A program made the position numbers and the translations under genes. This document shows positions 1 through 10,915 of a stretch of DNA of 64,000 nucleotides, one piece after another. Location of the stretch: the NCBI GenBank assembly GCA_947034895.1, contig OX344762.1, positions 51,129,087-51,193,086 on the forward strand. Reading direction: 5' to 3'. Source of the DNA: Rhytidiadelphus loreus (Eukaryota > Streptophyta > Bryopsida > Hypnales > Hylocomiaceae). Position 1 is the stretch's first letter; every line of letters starts with the position of its first letter. The notes under the pieces were generated by a model. The model was not told the origin of the DNA and made no database searches. It saw only the letters and a program-made list of their open reading frames with translations.

Positions 1-1516
1 TCTTAGATACTGAGGGCAAGCGCGTGGCTGTCAAGTATTTCTCAGATGACTGGCCGAGCTTTGCCAATAAATTGGCGTTCGAGAAATCGGTTTTCACCAA
101 GACTCAACGAACAAGTGCTCGTTCAGAAGGTATTTTTCGACTGATATGCTGGTGGTTATAATGCTGTATCTTATCAGTGATCTCTACAATTCATCTATAG
201 GAGATGTATCCAAGCTACATCATGCTTACTACGATTTGTGTATATTCAATACTGCAGCTCAAGAATGAACTGAAATTGCATGGTTCTGATACTCTTGTTG
301 TTTATTGCAGTTGAGATTGGGATGTTCGATGGTTACGTTGTTGTATACAAATTCACCTCTGATGTCCATTTCTATGTAACTGGAGGTGAAGATGAGAACG
401 AACTTATTTTGGCAACAGTTTTGCAAGGATTTTTTGATGCGGTTGCACTACTTCTCAGGTTACACATCCTTCATCTACCATGCTTCTTCTATGATTCTGC
501 CATTTTCCTTATTTAAAAATGGAAATCTTCTATGTTGTCCTCGTGGAAACATTACTTGGTAATGTGCAGGTTCATGTCTTTAATTGTGAGTTTGACAGCA
601 GTGTCCTTCCCGGAATTTTGTGGCACATCGACTGTATTTCATCGATTCCGGAACTCATGTGATTGCTGCATGTGCTGCAGGAATGACGTTGAGAAGAAAA
701 GTGTTCTGGAAAATTTGGATCTTGTTCTTCTTTGCCTTGATGAGATTGTGGATGGCGGGTATGTCTCTGACCTTTTACACCTTTCTTGAAACTGATGGGT
801 TTGAAGCCTATTGCTGAGGATTTACACATTTGTATAGGATTCGATTTGTGTTCAATGAGCTTTGTGGATATAGCTAGTGTCCAAACAGATGCACCATATT
901 CGATATGAGTACAGCGTTGCCAGATGTATGTCGCTTGAGGGCATACTTTGGAGTTCGTTTTGGGGAAACTTCATCAATTATTCGGCTGAATGTTTTTGTA
1001 CTGCATATTTTTTAGCTTTTGGCGTTTGATGGCTATTGATAGTTGCCCTGGCATGACCGTTCTGCTCAGAATCATACTGGAGACAGATGCCAATGTTATC
1101 GCTAGCAGAGTAGCTATGCGCGGTGCTGATGTAGATGTGCCTTTTTCTGAGCAGGTACATACATTATTGGCTCGATTTTCATGCTACTGTTCTTTTGTTC
1201 ATGAAGTCACTCGGTTGATTGTCTGTTCCAGCTGCGTACCAATGAAGTTGAGGAATAGTGGTTGATGAGTCTTGCTTGTTTGGTGGCAAATAGACTAACT
1301 TGTTCAGGATTGAGCTTTAGATATTTCTATAGCGTCTTGATATTGCCGTGAAAAATGTGTATTATTTCGTAAACTCCATCATTGGAGACAGATTTCAATT
1401 CCTGTGTCTTTAGCGTTTCTTACTCAGTTGGTGTAATTTTCCTTTATTTTGTGCAGACAATTTCGCAGGCTCTTGCAACAGCGAGGGAGCACTTGGCAAG
1501 ATCACTGCTCAAGTAG
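1..1516 (+). CDS. COPZ: Coatomer subunit zeta (COPI coat), 5' end cut off by the window
   Basis: Small subunit of the COPI coat, which acts on Golgi membranes in retrograde transport. Five exons join in frame: 1-129, 311-458, 681-758, 1070-1154 and 1457-1516, all with GT-AG introns. They encode the last 165 residues; family members are about 175-180 residues, so only the first dozen or so are missing. Recognisable family stretches are [75 protein letters not shown] and the C-terminal [10 protein letters not shown] before TAG. This is the longin-like fold shared with adaptor sigma chains. No stop or frameshift is seen, so it is probably functional. The assignment rests on family sequence known to me, not on a search. 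Confidence 0.95.
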
Positions 1517-4322
1517 AACATTCAATGGAATCTCCTTATGGTGAGTTTGAAGAAGAGTATGGTATTTAGCATTTAGTATTTCTATTTATAATCTACAGTG
1601 CCAATCTCTATGGTTATAAGCTTTCGCAGATAGTGTGAAAAAGATATCCTTACGATGCTCTGTCCAAGCATAGAAGTAGCCTTTCTCTCATTGAGGTGTA
1701 GAGTCTGCACTGCTTTTTATACATCACTGAAGAGATGTGGTGTTTGCTAGAAATTTCTGAATGTACAGTAGGAGGCGCTGGAAGCTTGTCTAGTGTTCAT
1801 TTATGGGCGGACAGTTTTTGAAATTAATACAAATATGTTTCCTTCAAGAGTTTTTTCATCGTTATTTTCATGATCTTCAGCTTGCTGCAGTTTTGAGACC
1901 GTATCGAACTAGTTCACGCCACGTTGCGCATCTTTGATAGTCATTTAGATCAATATATTTTGTTTCAACTTCGATTCAGAGAGAGGAGATTAATATTTAT
2001 GCAATGTGTGATGAGATGCCAGAAACAAGCTTGTTCAATATCTGTTTTTCCTGCTAGTAGCATAACAAATACCTGAGACTTGCAAAGAATGCTGAAATCT
2101 AGATTGAAGCCGCCTGCAATGCGGAATGTGTCTAGAGCACGCGAGAGGAAAGAGATTTTGACCTCACGGTTTAACATCTCCCTCTACCTATGTTTCCGAA
2201 TGCATCAACTTTCCCATGTTGTTTGACCAAATTACTATGTATCGAGATTTCAATGTAGAACATACTTTCGACAGGTTCTACAGTCTTTGACGCTCAGGGG
2301 TTCTACTGGTATTCAATTTGTTGCACTTGATGGAATCTCTTGTTTCCATAGAATCAAGTACAAGCAGTTACAAATTGTATACATATTCTGGTCATGTACA
2401 ATTGTGACCACTTCAGTTGCATTAGGTCATGCCGATTGTGCGATTCTGTCTAAATTCCTTTTTTCCATCAATAATTTTAGTAAAACAACCTTGATTGAGA
2501 CGGTGCATTTTTGAGATGCAGGTGAGGGAATGGTCGAGGTAGAGTCTGTAATTGTGAACACATCAAATAGGATTATTTCTTGGCAGGGCGAGAAGATATA
2601 TTTGATGGGAATTCACTACTGTTTGTATGACTGGAAGCTATGGATTAGTCAACGTCTACGGCTCTGTAGACACAGAACAGCTTGGACGCGAAGTTTCGAA
2701 GGCCATGTTTGTCTACACTGAACTGGTTGGTGAGAGGATTGACTTCGCTCCAGCTCTCTATCCTTTGAAATTGGCGTTCCACAACATGTCACTGCTAACC
2801 CCAGCTGATCTGTGCACCAGCCCTCGTTGCCTCCACCCCTCGGAAGGTGCAGTAGAGGCGACCCCTGAAGGCATGCCTGTGCCAACATGTTGACTCTTGT
2901 CATCCCTATCCTTAACCTCGGCATCGCAGCATTCCTCCGCTATTTGTCCCAGGAAAGCGCACAAGCTGTTATAGGAGCCACCGCTGGATGTGTTGGATGT
3001 GCCCTGCACGGTGCCTTCCTGACGGCCATTGAAGAGCGCACGTCGGTCGCGAATTTGCGCACGTCGTCGGATTTGAGGAAGCCAGTTTCGCAGGTTTTGT
3101 GAGAGTTCTGGTGTTTGACTGTCTGCCCCAGCAGAGTTGGACCAGTAGATCTTGTCCTTGTAACCTCGCAAAAGACTATGTTCGGACCATCTGTGACACA
3201 TGCAGCGGTTGAGCATCTTCTACACCTAAATCCGGAATGAGGTCTCGAGCCTGAATGGAGAGTATTTCCCGGATACGAACACCTGCCGAGTTCTTTTTCA
3301 GAGTCTTGCTGGAAAACCTGAAAATTTTCTAAATCAAGTGGCTTCCGATTTGAGTGGACAGGGATCACGTCTCAATCTTCAGAGAATTGCGGAGAGAGTG
3401 TCACGTCCTCATTCTCTCTGAAGATTGAGAATGGGGAGAAGAAGGTGTGACTACCCCCAGTGATTCTCCTCATCGGTCGAGGATACCGCGTAGATTGGAT
3501 AAAATAATTAGTGGATTTCTCAGATAACAGTGGATTTGGATCTGCCCCGGACGAAGATCCAACACCCAAAGTCGGAGATGTAGAGGTTCGTTTGTGGCGG
3601 CTAGCCCCATTCCGCAAGAGTGAATGGCAACCTCAAACCCACTGACCCGTCTGTTGGCTTTTCTGAAGCTTCTACGGTCCTTTTTGTTCTAATTCTGAAA
3701 GGCGCACTCGACGGAGGACACGGTAATGTGAGCGACTGTTTCTTTGTATTCGTCTTTTGGAATGCTTGATTTGTGAGAGGTGGATTGCATATTGCGCAAT
3801 CTCTTTTTCAGCTGCAAATGTCCGCAACAAGCCATTCGAAGTATCCTCACCAGCGCACAAACAATCTCGACCATGTTGATCCATGTAAGTTTGGCTTTGC
3901 GGAATACTTTACAGTGAGCAACTATGTAGAGATTCATGCAATTACTAGAACGGTATGCTTGACGTAGAAATGCTGTACAGGTGAAGGACTCGTAGTGAAT
4001 ACCAGTTGAAATGTATTGGTTCCTTTGGCAACAGGGTTGTAATAACTTAGTCCAATGTGTGATTGGTGCTCTCATTCTCTTTGTACTTGTGAAGCAGGAG
4101 ATAGCCTCCAATGTTTTTAAAAAGTCGGCTGTGAATGTCCTTGAATATTTAGATCAACAAGCTTTGCTTCAAATTCTTTCTGGGAGTGCAGATGTTGAGG
4201 GAGGAGATTGGCTTTCGGTGCAATGCAACATGATAGGACTTATGGTCGAACAGCCTTGCAATCACTGGGTATCTTGTGCAATGTGCTTATTGTTGTCTGT
4301 ACTTCTCAGAGAAAGAATTTGA
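1517..4322 (+). other. Region downstream of COPZ with unassigned exon-like frames
   Basis: Higher GC than the DNA to its right and clearly not simple repeat. Short plus-strand open stretches look exon-like: 2627-2893 (contains YGLVNVYGSVDTEQLGREV), 2887-3102, an open stretch around 3540-3630 ending in RLAPFRKSEWQPQTH then TGA, and 4011-4322 (contains VLEYLDQQALLQILSGSADV). They do not join into a single convincing model and I recognise no family. They could be exons of a divergent host gene, 3' UTR plus fragments, or a decayed duplicate. A transcript alignment would decide. Confidence 0.3.
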
Positions 4323-4484
4323 TGAATCAATGAGTGAAATCATATTAATCAGATAAGAATTGAAATTGATATGAATTTTCAAACACGTTTTTTAGGTGTA
4401 AAAATTTAAAACCATTAGTAAGTGGGGATCATGACCATCTTGAAAAGGTTCAAAATTAGTGTCCCACCACCCTAATCCCATTTG

Positions 4485-5136
4485 ATGAGTGTATTAACCC
4501 CTCAATGTCTAAGGCCTTTTTTAAGGTCTTGGAATCTAAGTTGAACAAAAGTCAACATTTTGATAAGTTGTATCAATTTTTTTTAATTGTAACTATGCAA
4601 ATTCTAAGTAGACATGTTAGAGATCACATAGGAAAAGAAAACACAACAATATCCCTTATGGATTGAAAGATTATAATGAGGGTTTTAAAACTACAAAAAG
4701 TGATTTGAAGTCTTTCAATCTTCTTTTTACATGTCAAATCTAAAAAGTTGGCCACCAAAAAATATGAGGATAAAGGGCCTAACATGCATAACTCCAATCA
4801 ATTTATAGCTTCTCAAAACCTACTTTAGAATTTTTTTGAATGAATTTCTAATGTGATTTTTTCTCCAAGATCTAGCAATGTATTTGTGGCTCATTTCAAG
4901 AGCCCTCAATACTACAAAAAGTCAAGATTGCAATGGACACCCTTGCAAAAAATCTTGAATAGAAAAATCTTATTCAATCATTTCCAAAATCGGGTTTTTG
5001 ATGCTAAAACTAGACTTCATAAAGGATTTTTCAAAAATACAAACTACTAGGAATAGCAACTTGGTTAGGTTTTATTTAACTTCAAAGTATTCTCCACACC
5101 AAAATTTGGTACTTTGGGCATTTAGGGGTTAAAAAC
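4485..5136. repeat. Dispersed element copy 1 (paired with 48245-48835)
   Basis: This AT-rich block is clearly related to 48245-48835. Shared landmarks in the same order are a stretch near AAAGTCAACATTTTG, AGAGATCACATAGGAAAAGA, GATTGAAAGATT, CAATCAATTTATAGCTT, GATTTTTTCTCCAAGATCTA and AATGGACACCCTTGCA. The ends carry imperfect inverted repeats (TTAACCCCTCAATGTC at the left; a GGCATTTAGGGGTTAA-type sequence at the right), which suggests a non-autonomous DNA transposon. No coding capacity is visible. Confidence 0.6.
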
Positions 5137-8100
5137 ACAAGTTTAACATTCTTAAAGCATTTTTGTTTTTAGCTAAAGTAACAATTTGTTTTGACAAGTA
5201 TTTATTCACAAGTAAGCCATTATAAAACAACATTTGTTGAACCACATCTTTATCAATTTTAAACTGTCTATAAAGAGATGTGAATTTGATGTCATTCTTT
5301 GACAGTAGCACCTAATTGTTTGCCCAAAGATAATGACTTACAACCTTAAACCATCCATAGTGAGATGTAAACTTGATTTCATTTTTTTGACAATTAGTTA
5401 TAACACCTAATTCTTTAACTAAAGAAAATGACTTATACATTCTACAGAAATAGACGGGAGACTGGAGCAAATGGGAGGGTCCTACAAATGTCAGAATTAG
5501 GTAATTGCAAGGGTGGTTGACAGCATTGGACTATTCTGCTTTATCTGAAATAAGCCAATTCAAATAGTGACTTGTTTTCCTGCATGTACTAGAACAATAG
5601 AACATTATTTAACTAGGCCGATGTATTGTTCCTAAGTGTTATTGATTAATAATTTGAGAAATTGGCTTTTTGAATTTTGAAACTTTAGACTAAGTTTGAA
5701 GGAGAGTAAGAAGTTAGCAATTGGTTACATAGAGATTTGGTAATAAAACATCAAATTAAAAAAAACTACAAATGACCCCTTAATGTGGATGAACTTTCAT
5801 ATAACCACATAATTTAACTTCAAAGTCATTCACTTTTTGTATCTCATTTTGTGAATACTTACATATAAAAAATATTGATTGATTTTTTGGAGATCAAATC
5901 ACATGTCTTCTTCAAGTCATAAAAATTTTACATTTTTTTGAGAATTTTTTGAAATCAGTGAATTTTTGAAGGGAAAGTGAAAAAGAATTGTATCTAGTGC
6001 AAAATAGGCTAAAAATATCTAAAATTTTCTCAGTAGGTGTATATAGTAGTGTAGAACATTTTAGTGTAAAACCAAATTTCTATGTCACTCAATTATTAGA
6101 AATCTAAGAGACTATTGTTATTGGCCCTAGCTAGTTGAACTTGCAATAGAGTATATTTTTAGGAATTCTTCAAAATTCAAATTAAAGTAGAAGACAAGCT
6201 CAGTAAACTTCATATCATGAATTGTACACAAACTCTAAAACAAGATCATTTTTATAAATATAATTCTAGATCAAGAACAAACATTAGAAAAAATTTGGAT
6301 TCTCTAGAGGGCCATTTGACTTTGTCCAATAGCGCAAAAAAAAAAAAAAAAAAAAAAATTCAATTTTTTTTTAATCACAATTTGATGTGTCACTTGACGA
6401 ATTACATGGTACATGATTTTTAATGTTTAAAAAAAAAATTTAATTCACTTTTTGCTTTATTTGCACTATTGGGTGCTTGCAAGAAAGATCGAATGATTTT
6501 GGTAGCGTTTGGTCAAAAACTGCGTTTTTTTTGCCTAGTACTAGGAGTACTAGGTGTACTACAAAATAGAGCAATCTCGGGCGTTGATTTGAAAAATCAA
6601 CGGCCAATAGTACTTTTGAGTACTTTATAATACCGAAATAGTACTACTTAAAAAAAATGACATTTTGTTACAGAAAGTAGATAAAATTAAATAAAAATTA
6701 ATAAAAATTAGAAAATCATGAATAAAAAAAACTAAAAATTGGCCATTTACAAAGACTTGATAGTGATTACATTTCACCAAAAACTATAAGTTGAAACCAT
6801 CATAAAAATTTGGAGTGCTATGCACAGGGGACCCCTATTTGCATGCATATTGAGGACAAAGAATTGTGTTTTTTTTAATTCCCTTTGGTGGGCACATGCC
6901 CATCTAGTGTGGGAATAGGCTACAAAAAAGTCAAGTGAACATCATGTTTATTGGATACTTCACAGTACTAAAAAACCCTAAACCGCAAAGTGTGACAAAT
7001 TAGCTAAATTGACATTTAATTATAACATTATTTTTCAAATTTTTTGAAAAATAACAAATCTCATGTTTTCTGAGTTAGTAATCTTCCATAGAAATTTCAA
7101 GTCCATTGGCTTCAATTTCCAAAAGTTATAGCCAAAACCAACTCCGTCACTTCAATTGTGACGCCTCATAGGACTGGTCTTTCTTGCAATCACCCTATTG
7201 GCCAAAGTCAAATGGCCCTCTATAGAATCCAAATTTTCTCTAATGGAGCTAGAAGTTGCCAAAATACATTATACAATGACCTATGAATTTGACATCTTCT
7301 TTTGTAGGAGAAATCCATAATATAGTTACAAATAGGGAATTTCCAACACCATATTTTACAAATGCATTTTAACAACTCCCTTTCTAATTGATTGAACAAT
7401 TGTCTTTTTCATCCTATTAGTTTCCTTGAAGTTATTAAGATATAGAATGTCCTTTGCAATGCTACAAGACTAATGATTGTTAAAGGCCCCTTAATTCCTT
7501 GTTGAATAATGTTATGAAATATTTGAAAATGTTGAACTCTAAATCATTTATAATATTATTAATCAATTTTAGTAGTGTCTCTTTACCTTTGGTCCACAAC
7601 ACAATGGCAATATTCCAATATTTTGGTGCGTTCCAAGATATACTCCTTGAGATTACACCAAGAGAAATTCCATAGAAAAAGTTTAAAAGTGGTGTATTTT
7701 GAGCTTTCAAGATGCTATCTTGAAAGTGTCACAAAAATTACAATTTTAACAATTTTGAAAAAAATTCAAATGGAGTAAAAATTAGATTATTAGAGCTATA
7801 TTTTCTTAATTAAGCTTTAAAATATTTAAAATCAAGAACTTTGTAAAAATTCAAGTTTTGACTTTCAAAATGCCCAAGGGACTTGCATTGTCCTTTAAGG
7901 GTTAAACAAGAAATGGATAATTTTTTAGGGTTGCCTATGACTGTCAAGTTGGCATATAAATCTATAACATGATAAAATTGTTCAACTAAAGTAACAATTT
8001 TGTCATATTATTCATATGAGCTACAACAATGGAAACAAAAGCGGGCCAAAAACAATATGAAAACAATATATTGTGAGTGTATTGTGATACACTATATCAT

Positions 8101-8690
8101 CAATTTTTATTAAATTGGTCAAATTTGTGACACATATATGTCACAAAGGTCCAATTTCAAGCTACAAATTGACTAGGCCATATATGGATATGGGGTTTTA
8201 GGTCATGTGTCTTGAAACGCACCAAAATGTTGGAATATCGCCAATGAATAAGGTAGTCTGCTACCTAACTCATCATTGACACTAATAGATATTTCAAGAA
8301 ACATATCACTCTTTCCTAGATAGGGGTTGCATTTAGAACATGATCACTTTTAGAGCAGACTAGCTTACTCAACGAAATCAACATTCTATGGAAGTATTAT
8401 CATGGACATGCAATGGCAGGCAATTGATAAAGTAGGTCTTCTAATCTCACTTCAAATTTGTATCATGGGCAACTCATTTGACGTTTCCAGTCGCTTAGAT
8501 ATTTTTTAAATCAGACTTTCATTGTCAAAAACCTTCAGAAACGTGAAGCTACATATTCCAGAAAAAAGAGATTATAGACCCCAAATTTTATCAATTGGTT
8601 CTGCCTATGCTTCCAAATTAATGCATCGAAGATTCATCATATTTGATCATATTCGATAAGATGGCAAAGTGTCGAGGAACGAAATTTTTT
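5137..8690. other. AT-rich intergenic DNA, no gene seen
   Basis: Low-GC DNA with poly-A/T runs. Short open frames have no coding character. It contains the large inverted repeat at 6284-7235, annotated separately. Nothing else can be supported. Confidence 0.6.
6284..7235. repeat. Inverted repeat about 0.9 kb apart, left arm interrupted by an A-rich insertion
   Basis: The sequence around 6284-6333 (TTTGGATTCT, GAGGGCCATTTGACTTTG, CCAATAG) recurs in reverse complement at about 7186-7235. In the left copy the match stops after CCAATAGCGCAAA, runs through about 145 bp of A-rich DNA, then resumes after TTTGCACTATTGG with GGTGCTTGCAAGAAAGA. The right copy is uninterrupted at this point. The inserted piece is itself bounded by inverted ends, as expected for a small MITE that landed in one arm of an older element. 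Confidence 0.5.
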
Positions 8691-9363
8691 GCAATCAACA
8701 ATACACTGAATACAGAATACAGATGCTCAATTCGAAACTAGCACTTGTTTTCAGAGCTTTTGCACCTTGAATGTTGCAGTTTGGGCAATTTGAGAAACAA
8801 CATTTAAACACAAATGAGCATGCTCTATGAAATAGTACCTGGAGATGCGTACTTTCTGGTTGTGTCACATTCATTGGCACAAGTATACTTTCGTTTTTCT
8901 TGCACAGGCAGAAGCAAAAGAAGTTCACAGATAGCGTACAATCACATCTGACAATGTAATAGTCATAAACAAGTAAATTTATTGAGAAATGACACCAGTT
9001 ATCGTTGTACAGTGCAACGATTGCTGATCTACTACACACGTCAGATCAATAGATGTTGGTGCCAATTATTTGTTGCATACTACGACCCCTGGACATGACA
9101 GTCGCTTTGTCCATTCACGGGTACGGCAGTGAATTGGAGAGTCATTATGTAAAAACCAAACTATATATCAACTTATGGTGATTGAGTTTGCAAGCTCAAT
9201 CACCAGGAGCAAATTAAACTTTCTGCCCTGTATTATAATATACTCGCTAGCCTTGGCATGTCGCATCGTCGCTCAGAGCAAGTATTCAACACCTCAGGCC
9301 ACGATGCAGTGTAGATTCATAAACAAACACACATTTCTTCAAGTCAAGACGCAAACGGCCAAG
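8691..9363. other. Downstream flank of the bHLH-like gene
   Basis: Moderate GC, no convincing frame; probably 3' UTR and intergenic DNA of the minus-strand gene ending at 9364. Confidence 0.35.
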
Positions 9364-10915
9364 TCAGTTTGCGTTATCTGAGGTGCTCGATGGACCGTCC
9401 TGACGGACCAAGCGGATCACGGCCTGTTTCAGAACCTCGTCTTCTTCACTCTCAGGCAGGGGCTCCGGTTGGGGCTCCGGTCGAGGCTCTGGGTTGGGCT
9501 CCGAGCAGGCACCGACAGGCGTCTCCGGGTGGACTTTCTGCAATAATCCTTGAGACTTAGCTTCCACATCACAACGATTTCAAGGTGATCGATAATAGCT
9601 GTTAGACCTTGAATTTCCACTCTCCAGATCAAATGATAGAATCACTAACTTACAGGTAATTATATACTAATTAAATTGTTTGAATATATATCCTCAGAGT
9701 CATGGATGTCATTTCATTTGTACGTACCACCAGATGCAAGTTTGCATAAAAAGCATTTTCGAGATTCACCATACTGCTACCGTCCAACATACTTAAACTG
9801 TTCCGTAGAAGAAAGGCAAGTAGGTCTATGAGTAGGCCGGGCCGAATGACGGAGGTAATTTTTAAATTCAGGTGTCCATCCCCTTGCAGCGGATCGCGCA
9901 GCACTTCCACCTGTTTCACAATCATCATCAGTTCAGATCAGTCTCTGTTGTCAGGTTCAATGTCTTTTGTCAAAATGCACGATCCTTGGTTTGTCATATC
10001 GAAAGGCTTCTCAGTGCAATGAACTAGAAATTTGACACCGAGTCCCTAAATGAATATATGCATGAAAATTTTGAGAGCTGGAAATCATCTTGGTTCACTA
10101 CAAATTAATCATTCAATTCACTAGGGAACCTCAACCAGCTAGAAACTGTCTTCAACCTCAAGAACGCATTAATTTTGTCGAGGTCAGTTTAAATCTATCA
10201 AGGTTACTCAGCTAGAACTGGCCAGAATTAACTGGCGTTGGAATTTGAGGTGAAAAACGCACGATTGGATTCTCGCGGGAAAAGCCCTCGATTATGGCTA
10301 CTCTTGGCATTTTCATTCCAGCTAGTACTCCCTGGAGATTTCGATGAAGTTGCGTTATGTGCATGTTGGCCAGCACCTGAACAGGGTACCCGACAGGGTC
10401 CCTCTCTCTCTGTGAACATGCAGATTCAAAGTTTAGAACCAAGCTTCACTCGTCTCACGTGCGCAGAAAATACTTGTGCCGTACGCTCAAAGTAGATCGG
10501 ACCACATTGAAATCACGAGTTTGGCAAAACCCAAACCATGCACATTCAGCCTTCATACAGAACGCAAAAAATGTACGAATGAACAGGTCTTTAGTTTTAC
10601 TGTATATAGATTTCTAGCTAAAGCCACCATTCATACCGGTCGTACAGCCGACGTTATCCCGGGGGTTGGCGGTAGAACTGAGCGCAATAACGCAAAATTT
10701 CCGTCGAGCTCGGCTTTAGCAATCCGACGCCTTGCGCGCGCCTCATTATCTCGGACGACGAACCTTCGCCGCCCCATGCGTGGAACATCAACCTCCATGT
10801 CAGATTCTGCAGATGACATGTCTGAAATAATTTCTTCGACTTCTGGGATGATATCGTGCGGCTGCTGTTCAGCACCCTGTCCACCATTGGAGGAGATTCC
10901 CGTTCCAGAAACCAT
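9364..10915 (-). CDS. Probable bHLH transcription factor with C-terminal ACT-like domain
   Basis: Four exons join in phase on the minus strand: 10915-10637, 10409-10329, 9910-9728 and 9537-9364 (239 codons including TGA). Residues 1-93 are acidic and end in a basic stretch (RMGRRRFVVRDNEARARRR) followed by the helix-like NFALLRSVLPPTP. Exon 2 gives a second helix (GYPVQVLANMHITQLHRNLQ). Exon 3 resembles an ACT-like fold (LKITSVIRPGLLIDLLAFLL, then a beta-strand-like FYANLHLV) of the kind plant bHLH proteins carry for dimerisation. The C-terminus is rich in Pro-Glu repeats. The donor after exon 3 (GTACGT) is excellent; exon 4's acceptor is less certain. Nuclear role inferred. The basic region is not a textbook E-box reader, so DNA-binding specificity is open. 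Confidence 0.5.
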
